19,109 nucleotides of DNA, taken from NCBI GenBank assembly GCA_020638905.1, contig JACKHP010000043.1:1-19109 (forward strand), given 5' to 3'. Origin of the DNA: Planctomycetota bacterium (GTDB lineage: Bacteria; Planctomycetota; B15-G4). Under the pieces are notes generated by a model. The model was given only the letters and a program-made list of their open reading frames with translations. It had not been told where the DNA came from and ran no database searches. Made by a program: the position numbers and the translations under genes. Shown one piece after another: positions 12,833 through 19,109 of this stretch; the first letter of the stretch is position 1, and each line of letters opens with the position of its first letter.

Positions 12833-15442
12833 TCAGCGCTCGCGCAGGATGGCGTCGAGCTGCTCGGCCGACAGGTAGCCGAGGGCCGCGAGGTTGTTCA
12901 GCGTCTCGACGTCCATGCCCGAGTAGTCGGTGCTCCCGCCGTCACGCGGGTGCACGCTCTCGGCCAGCTCGTGGAACCTGCGCAGCTGCCCGCGCAAGCG
13001 TTCGGTCACGTCGACGTGTCCGGCACGCACGTCGCGCTCCTGCGTGGGCGACTGCGACAGGTCGAACAGCGCGGGACGCTCGCGCGCGAAGTCGTGCCCG
13101 TCCTCTCCGAAGCGCACCTGCAGTTCCCAGCCGGGCTCGCGCCAGGCCGAGATGCGATCGTGCAGGTTGTCGAGCTCCATGACGACGAAGTCGCGCGCGG
13201 GCGGCAGCTCGCGTCGCGGCCCGAGCGGCGGCCGGACGGCCATGCGCCGGTCGGGTTCCATGCCCAGCGTGCGCAGCACGAGCGGCGCGACGTCGACCAG
13301 GCTCACCAGCCCGTCCTCGACGGAGGCCACCCGCGCCGCGGCCGGACCCGGCGCGCGCACGAACAGCGGGATGCGCGTGGCGCCCTCGAAGAGCGTCTCG
13401 CCGTGGCCGAAGAAATCGTGCTCGCCGAACTCCTCGCCGTGGTCGGACGTCACGACGACGAGGGTGTCCTCGCCGTGCCCGGACGCGTCGAGCGCGTCGA
13501 GCACGCGTCCCACGAAGGCATCGGCCATGCCGATCGTGGCGTCGTAGTACGGCATGTACTCGTCGTAGACCTGGTCGCGCAGGTCGAGCTCGCCCGCGTT
13601 GAAGCGCTCGCGCCGCTTGTGGTCGAACGGACGCTCCGGAACCGGCCCGTCGGAGAGCAGGCCGGCGCGCGCCAGCGCCGCGCGGTCGGGCGCGTAGTTG
13701 TGCGCGATGTACGTGTGCAGGAACAGGAAGAACGGCCCGTCGTCGGCGTGCTCGGAGATCCAGTCGACGACGTGCGCGGTGTCGTAGCGCTCGAGCAGCG
13801 GCATGCGCGTCGGGTCGTGCTCCTTGTCGAGCAGCATGCGCCCGCGCAGGCTGTCGTAGGCCCAGACCGGGTCGTTCACGCTGTAGCGGTCGAAGCCGTA
13901 CGCGAATCCGTAGGCCGGGTCGACGTATCCCCCGCCGGTGAAGGCGGTCGTGGAGAAGCCCGCGTCGGCCAGGATGCGGGCCAGGAAGGGCGAGCGCTCG
14001 GGCGAGAGCGCGTCGTCGATGTTCACCGCGCCGTGGAACGCCGGGAACTGCCCGGTGAGCATCGAGCCGTGGCTGGGCAGCGTGTAGCTCGAGGTCGAGA
14101 ACGCGTTCGTGAAGCGCAGCCCCTGCGACGCCAGCGCGTCGAGACGCGGCGTCAGCGCCGGATCGCCGCCGTAGCATCCGAGCCGGTCGGGACGCAGCGT
14201 GTCGAGCGAGACGAGCAGCACGTTCGGCGGACGCGTCTCGAATGCCGTCTGCACCAGCGGGTTCCCCACGAACGCCAGCGGCGGATCCTCGCCCACGCCC
14301 CGGGTCGCGATCTCCAGCCGCAGAGATCCGCGCGGGCTCGGCGGGAGCACGATGCGCCGGTCGCGCCACGCCGGCACGGTCGGGTCGTCCGAGGCCGTGA
14401 GCGTCTCGTCGAGCAGCAGCGTCGGGTCGTCCCCCGGACGCAGCGCGTCGAGTGCGGCACCGTCGGCCGCCGCGCGCACGACGAAGCGCACCGCGCCGCC
14501 GAGCGACGCCGCGCGCGGCTCGAGTCCCAGCGCGAGGGTGAGCGTGCGCCGTCGGGTCGCCTCGGGCGGGAGCTCCCAGGTCCACGACGACGACAACGGC
14601 GCGAGCAGGCCCTGGCGCTCCTCGCGATCGAGCGTCACGCGCACCGCGCCGGGCACCGGCGAGTCGGCCAGCCGCTGCACGCCGGGCAGCTCGCCACCCG
14701 CGGCCGCGTGGGCGGACACGCCGCGTCGCCGCACTGTGACCGAGTCGAACACGCGCACGTCCGCGCGCTCGACGTTGGGCGCCAGCAGCACGACGAGCAG
14801 CGCGCGCGTGAGGCGTCCGGTGACCAGGTCGGTGCGCACGTCGAAGGCGCCCTCCTCGGCCCGCATCATGTGGATCGCGTGCTGCCGCCGGTCGACGAGA
14901 CCCTGGGCCTCGTCGGCCGTGAGCGGACGGTCCGGGTCGAGCGGCTCGCGCAGCTCGACGAGCGTCGCCACGTCGAGCGTGCCCTCCTGCGCGAGCAGGC
15001 TCCCGTCGCGTTGCCGCACGAGATTCGGACGCAGGCCGCGTCCCGCCACCTCGACCGAGAGCGCCTCGCCCGCACGCACCGGCAGCATCGCCGCCACGCC
15101 CCAGAAGCCAGGCTCGGTGCGCAGCCCGAGGGCCTCCTTCGCGGGACGGGTCGCCTCCAGCGTCATGCCCACCTCGCCCGACGGGTCGAGCGGAGAGCGC
15201 AGGCGGTACCAGGTCTGCGCGCCGTCGAAGCGTCCGTCGACGAGCAGCTCGCCCGCGTCGTCGTCCGGCGCCGGCAGCAGGCTCGCGACCGGCGGACGCA
15301 GCCACAGCCGCTCGAGCCGCGAGGCCGTCGCGGACGCGTCGCCAGGCTCGTCCGTCGCGTCGCCGCAGCCCGTCAGCAGCACCACCGCCGCGCCCACGAC
15401 GAACGCGCGGAGGCGCGCGCACCTCGTCGCCGCGCGCATCAT
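12833..15442 (-). CDS. Sulfatase-fold lipoprotein with Thr at the nucleophile position
   Basis: This is an 869-residue protein. The signal peptide ends in a lipobox, LLTGC, with C26 as the lipidated residue. Residues about 30-400 form an unrecognised, probably beta-rich domain. From about 405 the alkaline phosphatase/sulfatase superfamily fold appears: NVLLVSLDTLRPDRLGCYG with metal ligand D414, then SSYTLPSHGSMLTG, then TSDHGEEFGEHDFFGHGETLFEG with D667/H668. In true sulfatases the second motif is C/S-x-P-x-R, with Cys made into formylglycine. Here the position is T454 (TLPSH), so formylglycine cannot form. A Thr nucleophile is the arrangement used by phosphoethanolamine transferases and related enzymes. 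It is thus probably a phospho- or sulfo-ester hydrolase/transferase of envelope material. The ATG at 15442 overlaps the YfhO stop (ATGA). In-frame sequence further upstream is a shadow of the YfhO gene. Confidence 0.88.
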   Translation of the reverse strand: MMRAATRCARLRAFVVGAAVVLLTGCGDATDEPGDASATASRLERLWLRPPVASLLPAPDDDAGELLVDGRFDGAQTWYRLRSPLDPSGEVGMTLEATRPAKEALGLRTEPGFWGVAAMLPVRAGEALSVEVAGRGLRPNLVRQRDGSLLAQEGTLDVATLVELREPLDPDRPLTADEAQGLVDRRQHAIHMMRAEEGAFDVRTDLVTGRLTRALLVVLLAPNVERADVRVFDSVTVRRRGVSAHAAAGGELPGVQRLADSPVPGAVRVTLDREERQGLLAPLSSSWTWELPPEATRRRTLTLALGLEPRAASLGGAVRFVVRAAADGAALDALRPGDDPTLLLDETLTASDDPTVPAWRDRRIVLPPSPRGSLRLEIATRGVGEDPPLAFVGNPLVQTAFETRPPNVLLVSLDTLRPDRLGCYGGDPALTPRLDALASQGLRFTNAFSTSSYTLPSHGSMLTGQFPAFHGAVNIDDALSPERSPFLARILADAGFSTTAFTGGGYVDPAYGFAYGFDRYSVNDPVWAYDSLRGRMLLDKEHDPTRMPLLERYDTAHVVDWISEHADDGPFFLFLHTYIAHNYAPDRAALARAGLLSDGPVPERPFDHKRRERFNAGELDLRDQVYDEYMPYYDATIGMADAFVGRVLDALDASGHGEDTLVVVTSDHGEEFGEHDFFGHGETLFEGATRIPLFVRAPGPAAARVASVEDGLVSLVDVAPLVLRTLGMEPDRRMAVRPPLGPRRELPPARDFVVMELDNLHDRISAWREPGWELQVRFGEDGHDFARERPALFDLSQSPTQERDVRAGHVDVTERLRGQLRRFHELAESVHPRDGGSTDYSGMDVETLNNLAALGYLSAEQLDAILRER

Positions 15443-18093
15443 GCCCCCTCCGGCTCGCGTCCCGGACGCAGCAGCAGCACCAGGACCGCGAGCGCGCCCG
15501 CGCCACCGACGAGGGCGGCCCAGTCGAGCGATCCTCGCCCGAAGGCGAGCGTCACGGTGCCCGCGGTCGGGTCGCGCACCGGCACGGCCATGAGCGCGTG
15601 GTCGCAGCACAGCACCGGCGGGAAGCGCTCGGCGGCTCCCCCGCCGTGGGAGATGCGCACCTTCCAGCGCGCGTCCCAGCCCTCGGAGACCACGAGCACG
15701 CCGGGTCGTCCGGCGCCGATCGCGACGGTCATCGCCCCCGGACGGTACGCGGTCACCTCGACCTCGCGCGGCTTGCCCGCGTCGGGCACGTCGGGCATCG
15801 CGACCGGCTCCTCGAACACGGCCGTGCTGCGCGGGTCGAAGTCGGGTCGCGCGAGCCGGGCGAGCGCCTCCTCCGGCCGTCCGACGCACTCGACACCCGG
15901 TGCAGCCACGAACCACGCGCGCGGCAGGGCCTCCTCGTTGCGCAGCACGCGCACCGGGCCCACGCGCTCGAGCTCTTCGAAGCCCGACGGCAGCAGCCCC
16001 TCGTCGTGGGTGAGCACGGCCGAGACCGAGAGCATGTCGAGCAACGGCGAGGTCAGCGACGCCGCGGCGAAGCCTCCCAGCGTCGACCCGTTGATCGGGA
16101 CCTCGGGCGTCGTCGCCGCGAACAGCTCGGTCATGCGCCGCGGCACCATCGGGGCGAACGCCTGCACGTCGTGCAGGCCGAACAGGCTCGGGAAGTCGGG
16201 CCGCAGCCAGCTCGGGTCGTTGCCCACGCGTCCGATGCGAGGCGGCACGACGGGGTCGTCGGAGAGGCCGCGCAACGCCGAGACGAGCGCCGGCACGTTC
16301 ATGCGGTCGATGCGTCCGGGCGACGACGTGACCGCCTCGATCGGCGCGGGCCTGAGCAGCGGACGCGCCACGAGCACGAGTTCGAGCGCGCCCAGCGCGC
16401 ACAGCAACACGGGACGGCGCGCGGCGTGGGTCGTCCAGCCCTCCTGCGTCGGCAGCGCGCGCGGGCGGAACAGGAACACGCCCGCGAGCGCCGTGAGCAG
16501 CGCCAACACCGATCCCGAGAAGGCCGCCTCGGAGGCGGCCACGAAGTTCGCCACCGGGACGATCGCGTACACCGCGTCGACGTCGCCGCCCTGCATGCCG
16601 AGCTGCTTCGCGAGTCGCAGCGCCCAGGCGTCGATCGACCCGGGCTCTGACGTCCCGGGCACCGACAGCAGGAGCAGGCACGTCCCCGCCACCGCGGCGA
16701 GAGCCAGCAGCCAGGCGGTGGCCGCCACGCGCATCGAACGCGCACGGATGAGGTCGAACCCGCCCGCGGCGAGCACCGCGAGACCGAACGAGGTGAGCAG
16801 CAGCAGCCGCTTGGGGCTGCCCAACCGCAGCGCGGGGACGACCGTGGCCGCGGCGGTGAAGGCTGCGCGCGAGAGCAGCAGCCCGAAGCAGAGCAGGACG
16901 AGCAGGGTCCAGGTGCGGGTCGCCCAACGGCGGCCGTGCAGCATGGCCACCAGCGCCAGCAGCAGGCCCAGCGTGCCCACCGCCATCGAGACCTCGGGAC
17001 GATTCACCGCCACGGGGTTGGCCGCCTGCTCGAGCGCTCCGAGCGCCAGCGGATGGAAGCCCGTGGTGTTCGCGGCGGCGTAGTAGTCCGGGACCAGCAG
17101 GTGTTCGAGCAGCGGCCACTCGAGGCACTCGGCGGCCAGCTCCGCGGGGCGCAGGTCGGCGCGACTGCTGCTCCCGAGCATGTACTCGACCGTCGGGACG
17201 AGCTGCGGCGCGGCCAGCACGCACCCCAGGAGCACCGTCCCGAGGGCGGGCAGGCCGAGGCGGAGCGCCGTCCGTCCCCGGCGATGCGCGGTCAGCAGCC
17301 GCCCGAACTCGAGCACGCCGGCCGCGCACAGCGCGAGCACCGTGACCTGCGGGAAGCCGGCCAGCCACGAGAGTGCCAGGGCGACGGCGGCCACGGCGTA
17401 GCCGCGTCCCCCGCCGACGCGCGCGCCGCGCTCGAGGCCGTAGAGCATCCACGGCATCCAGGCCGCCGCGCCGGCGGCCGAGCCGTTGTGCAGCCGCGCC
17501 GTGAACCAGGCCCCGGCCAGGAAGGCGATTGCGCCGAAGACGCGCGCGGGCGGGCTGCGTCCCAGGGCACCGAGGTAGAGCCAGGTCCCGAGCCCGGCCA
17601 CGAGCAGGTGCAGCAGCGCCTCGAGCCCGAGTCCGCGCCAGCCGAGGAGCACGGGCAGCCACGCCGGCGGGTAGAACACGCCGTAGTGGATCTCGTCGAT
17701 GTGCGGCACGCCCAGCGCCTGGCTGGGATCCCAGAGCGGCAGCTCGCCGCGCGCCAGGGCCTCACGCGTCGTGGCGTAGCCGGGCACGAGCAGGTGCAGC
17801 ACGTCCGACATGGTCCAGTTCGGCGCCGGATGATGGACCAGGGTCTCGGGGTCCTCGCCGGCCGCCAGGTCGGGGAAGTCGTCCGGCAACAGCGGCAGCA
17901 GCACCGAACCCGGCAGCAGGCTCTCGCCGACGAGCAGCAGGCAGACGAGCCCGAGTGCGAGGCAGGCGACGACGGAGGCGGAGCGCGGCACCGGCTTCTG
18001 CAGGCTCGTGAGGAGTTCGGTCTCCGGCGCGGGAAGCCGCCGCCGGCTCCTTCGAGCATAGCGGTCCTGCGCGCCCGGGACGAGGCGAGTCAT
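15439..18093 (-). CDS. YfhO-like polytopic membrane protein (GT-C-related)
   Basis: This protein of up to 884 residues has about a dozen hydrophobic helices, a large extracytoplasmic part and a final helix (WAALVGGAGALAVLVLLL). Family signs are WDPSQALGVPH...YGVFYPPAWLPVLLGW in the first loop, LRLGSPKRLLLLTSFGLAVLAAGG in the middle, and the C-terminal GVLVVSEGWDARWKVRI...ALMAVPV, a beta domain common to YfhO proteins. In Firmicutes YfhO/CsbB-type proteins take part in glycosylating lipoteichoic acid. Here a role in moving sugars onto envelope polymers is inferred. Start: the ATG at 18093 has no clear ribosome binding site. A -10-like TATGCT at 18055-18060 lies inside this N-terminal part and would favour the GTG at 17991, which gives MPRSASVVACLALGLV and leads straight into helix 1. 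The stop overlaps the sulfatase-fold start. Confidence 0.85.
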   Translation of the reverse strand: MTRLVPGAQDRYARRSRRRLPAPETELLTSLQKPVPRSASVVACLALGLVCLLLVGESLLPGSVLLPLLPDDFPDLAAGEDPETLVHHPAPNWTMSDVLHLLVPGYATTREALARGELPLWDPSQALGVPHIDEIHYGVFYPPAWLPVLLGWRGLGLEALLHLLVAGLGTWLYLGALGRSPPARVFGAIAFLAGAWFTARLHNGSAAGAAAWMPWMLYGLERGARVGGGRGYAVAAVALALSWLAGFPQVTVLALCAAGVLEFGRLLTAHRRGRTALRLGLPALGTVLLGCVLAAPQLVPTVEYMLGSSSRADLRPAELAAECLEWPLLEHLLVPDYYAAANTTGFHPLALGALEQAANPVAVNRPEVSMAVGTLGLLLALVAMLHGRRWATRTWTLLVLLCFGLLLSRAAFTAAATVVPALRLGSPKRLLLLTSFGLAVLAAGGFDLIRARSMRVAATAWLLALAAVAGTCLLLLSVPGTSEPGSIDAWALRLAKQLGMQGGDVDAVYAIVPVANFVAASEAAFSGSVLALLTALAGVFLFRPRALPTQEGWTTHAARRPVLLCALGALELVLVARPLLRPAPIEAVTSSPGRIDRMNVPALVSALRGLSDDPVVPPRIGRVGNDPSWLRPDFPSLFGLHDVQAFAPMVPRRMTELFAATTPEVPINGSTLGGFAAASLTSPLLDMLSVSAVLTHDEGLLPSGFEELERVGPVRVLRNEEALPRAWFVAAPGVECVGRPEEALARLARPDFDPRSTAVFEEPVAMPDVPDAGKPREVEVTAYRPGAMTVAIGAGRPGVLVVSEGWDARWKVRISHGGGAAERFPPVLCCDHALMAVPVRDPTAGTVTLAFGRGSLDWAALVGGAGALAVLVLLLRPGREPEGA
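18055..18060 (-). promoter_or_regulatory. -10-like hexamer TATGCT upstream of YfhO operon
   Basis: TATGCT on the minus strand stands out in GC-rich DNA. If used, the transcript would start near 18048, downstream of the ATG at 18093, and translation would begin at the GTG at 17991. No -35 box is recognisable. Confidence 0.3.
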
Positions 18094-18159
18094 CGTCCGA
18101 CGGGGTGCCCGCCGGAGGCGTGGCGCGGGAACTTCTTCCGACGGACGGCCGAAAGCCTC

Positions 18160-18165
18160 TAGAAT
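18160..18165 (+). promoter_or_regulatory. -10-like hexamer TAGAAT for the methyltransferase
   Basis: TAGAAT is the best match to the TATAAT consensus in the window and holds the only TA step in the 18094-18230 spacer. A weak TTCCGA lies about 18 bases upstream as a possible -35. The leader to the ATG at 18231 would be about 60 bases. Confidence 0.45.
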
Positions 18166-18230
18166 CCGCGACCCGTGCGCCGGCGACGCGACGCCGCGCG
18201 ACGAGCGCCCTCCACTCGTCCCCCGACTCC

Positions 18231-18992
18231 ATGGAAGATTCCGTCTATCAGGAGTTCCTGGAGCTGGAGGCGGACCACTGGTGGTTCCGCGGCCGACGCA
18301 CGATCTTCATCGCGCTGCTCGACCGGTTCCTGCGGCGCGGTCAGCGCGACCAGCGCCTGCTCATGGACCTCGGGTGCGGCGTGGGCGGCATGCTCGGCCC
18401 GATGGCCGAGTACGGGCGGGTGGTCGGCACCGACGTGACCTTCCGCGGACTCGAGCACTGCGCGCGACGCGGCTTCGAGCGCTTGGCGGCCTGCCACGGT
18501 CCCGTGCTGCCGTTCCGCGACGGATCGTTCGACTGCGTGACGGCCTTCGACGCGCTCGAGCACATCGACGACGACGTGGGCACGATGGCCGAGATCTTCC
18601 GCACGCTCAAGCCGGGCGGCTACCTCGTGGCGTCCGGTCCGGCGTACATGTTCCTGTACGCCCAGCAGGACCGCATCACGCACCACGTGCGCCGCTACAC
18701 GCTGGGCGAGTTCACCGGCAAGGCCGAGAGCGTGGGCTTCCGCATCGAGAAGGCCACGTACATCAACGTGCTCCTGTTCCCGGCCATCCTGCCGGCCGTG
18801 CTGCTGCTGAAGGCCTGGCAGAAGGTGCGCAAACCGACCGACCAGGGCGCCGGCAGCAACGTGGGCATCCCCATCCCGACCTGGTTGAACGACGCGCTGG
18901 CCGCCGTGTTCAGCAGCGAGGCGAAGCTCTTCGCGCGTCTCAGCGCGCCTTGCGGCCACTCGTTGGTGATGGTGGCCCAGAAGCCCGCCTGA
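18231..18992 (+). CDS. Class I SAM-dependent methyltransferase
   Basis: This is a 253-residue protein. The N-terminal segment has EADHWWFRGRR, common in methyltransferases linked to glycan and lipid-carrier loci. Motif I is D46-L-G-C-G-V-G-G, the acidic end of strand 2 is D68 (VVGTD), motif IV is AFDALEHI (105-112) and motif VI is LKPGGYL (126-132). After the Rossmann core comes HHVRRYTLGEF, then a hydrophobic stretch (about 178-194, INVLLFPAILPAVLLL) that may sit on or in the membrane. The methyl acceptor is unknown. The ATG at 18231 is chosen because the frame upstream is Arg-rich and lies over the -10-like box at 18160. No ribosome binding site is evident. It is divergent from the YfhO operon, so a shared envelope role is plausible but not shown. 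Confidence 0.85.
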   Translation: MEDSVYQEFLELEADHWWFRGRRTIFIALLDRFLRRGQRDQRLLMDLGCGVGGMLGPMAEYGRVVGTDVTFRGLEHCARRGFERLAACHGPVLPFRDGSFDCVTAFDALEHIDDDVGTMAEIFRTLKPGGYLVASGPAYMFLYAQQDRITHHVRRYTLGEFTGKAESVGFRIEKATYINVLLFPAILPAVLLLKAWQKVRKPTDQGAGSNVGIPIPTWLNDALAAVFSSEAKLFARLSAPCGHSLVMVAQKPA

Positions 18993-19109
18993 TCGCGCGG
19001 CGGTCGAGGCCCATGCGCAGGCCGAGCAGCAGCACGAGCGCCCCGAGCGCGAAGTGCACGAACATCGCCAGCGAGGCCAGCGTCAGCAGCACGATCCAGT
19101 GGACGAACT
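18940..19109 (-). CDS. C-terminal end of a membrane protein (5' end beyond window)
   Basis: On the minus strand a frame open to the window edge encodes about 55 residues. They begin FVHWIVLLTLASLAMFVHFALG, continue ALVLLLGLRMGLDRRAIRR, and end in a basic tail at a TGA (18942-18940). Two closely spaced hydrophobic helices and a positive end look like the C terminus of an inner-membrane protein. The membrane tail of a family 2 glycosyltransferase is one possibility, but nothing here proves it. Its last 53 bases overlap the methyltransferase 3' end tail-to-tail. The other minus frame is also open but encodes Arg/Ala-rich sequence with no hydrophobic pattern. Confidence 0.4.
   Translation of the reverse strand, partial: FVHWIVLLTLASLAMFVHFALGALVLLLGLRMGLDRRAIRRASGPPSPTSGRKAR

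Noticed and set aside
12740..17083. A plus-strand open frame of over 1,400 codons
   Set aside because: It is antisense to the BtuF-like, sulfatase-fold and YfhO genes. Its His/Arg/Ser-rich composition is typical of a GC-rich shadow frame, and the minus-strand genes have clear motifs.
15443..17662. N-terminal extension of the sulfatase-fold gene to about 17662
   Set aside because: It would run out of frame through the YfhO gene with low-complexity Arg/Ala sequence. The lipobox signal peptide starts exactly at 15442 in an ATGA overlap.
1..19109. CRISPR arrays, tRNA/rRNA genes, insertion sequences, defence islands
   Set aside because: Reading both strands I found no direct-repeat/spacer pattern, tRNA-like cloverleaf, transposase, integrase or known defence motif. 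Base composition is even throughout, with no sign of recent transfer.

Overview
The window is very GC-rich DNA, densely packed with genes and short of AT-rich spacers. It looks like the chromosome of a GC-rich Gram-negative bacterium, most probably a planctomycete-like lineage. The supporting signs are a carboxypeptidase-regulatory-like domain protein, a B12-radical SAM protein of the TIGR03960 type, a sulfatase-fold lipoprotein and a YfhO-type membrane protein. This placement is an inference from gene content, not a taxonomic proof. I see no rRNA, tRNA, CRISPR array, insertion sequence, phage gene or integration site, and no gene-free stretch longer than about 180 bases.

Layout. (1) Positions 2-1585, plus strand: the 3' end of a protein built of beta-sandwich repeats, then a small exported protein of unknown function. 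(2) Positions 1714-9690, plus strand: four tightly coupled genes joined by GTGA, ATGA and GTGA stop/start overlaps. They encode a B12-binding-type radical SAM protein, an exported zinc peptidase of the glutamate carboxypeptidase II type, and the two halves of a heterodimeric ABC exporter. (3) Positions 9713-12002: a small coiled-coil/zinc-ribbon protein (minus), a divergently transcribed atypical Nramp-family transporter (plus), and a small tail-anchored protein with a zinc-finger-like motif (plus). (4) Positions 12019-18093, minus strand: a three-gene operon transcribed YfhO-like membrane protein, then sulfatase-fold lipoprotein, then BtuF-like metal/cobalamin receptor. (5) Positions 18231-19109: a divergent SAM-dependent methyltransferase, then the 3' end of a minus-strand membrane protein that runs off the window.

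How the parts may work together. The plus operon pairs an intracellular radical enzyme with an exopeptidase outside the cytoplasm and an exporter. That arrangement suits making or modifying a small molecule or peptide, exporting it and trimming it, but no precursor peptide is visible and the link is only by operon structure. The minus operon pairs a polytopic YfhO-like (GT-C-related) protein with an extracytoplasmic phospho/sulfo-transferase-fold lipoprotein, which suggests modification of a surface glycan or lipid. The BtuF-like protein in the same operon has no visible signal peptide. The two convergent gene pairs (9690/9713 and 12002/12019) end in compact hairpins whose arms contain both stop codons. 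The starts of several transcription units are preceded by isolated TAnnnT hexamers, which stand out because TA steps are almost absent from these spacers.
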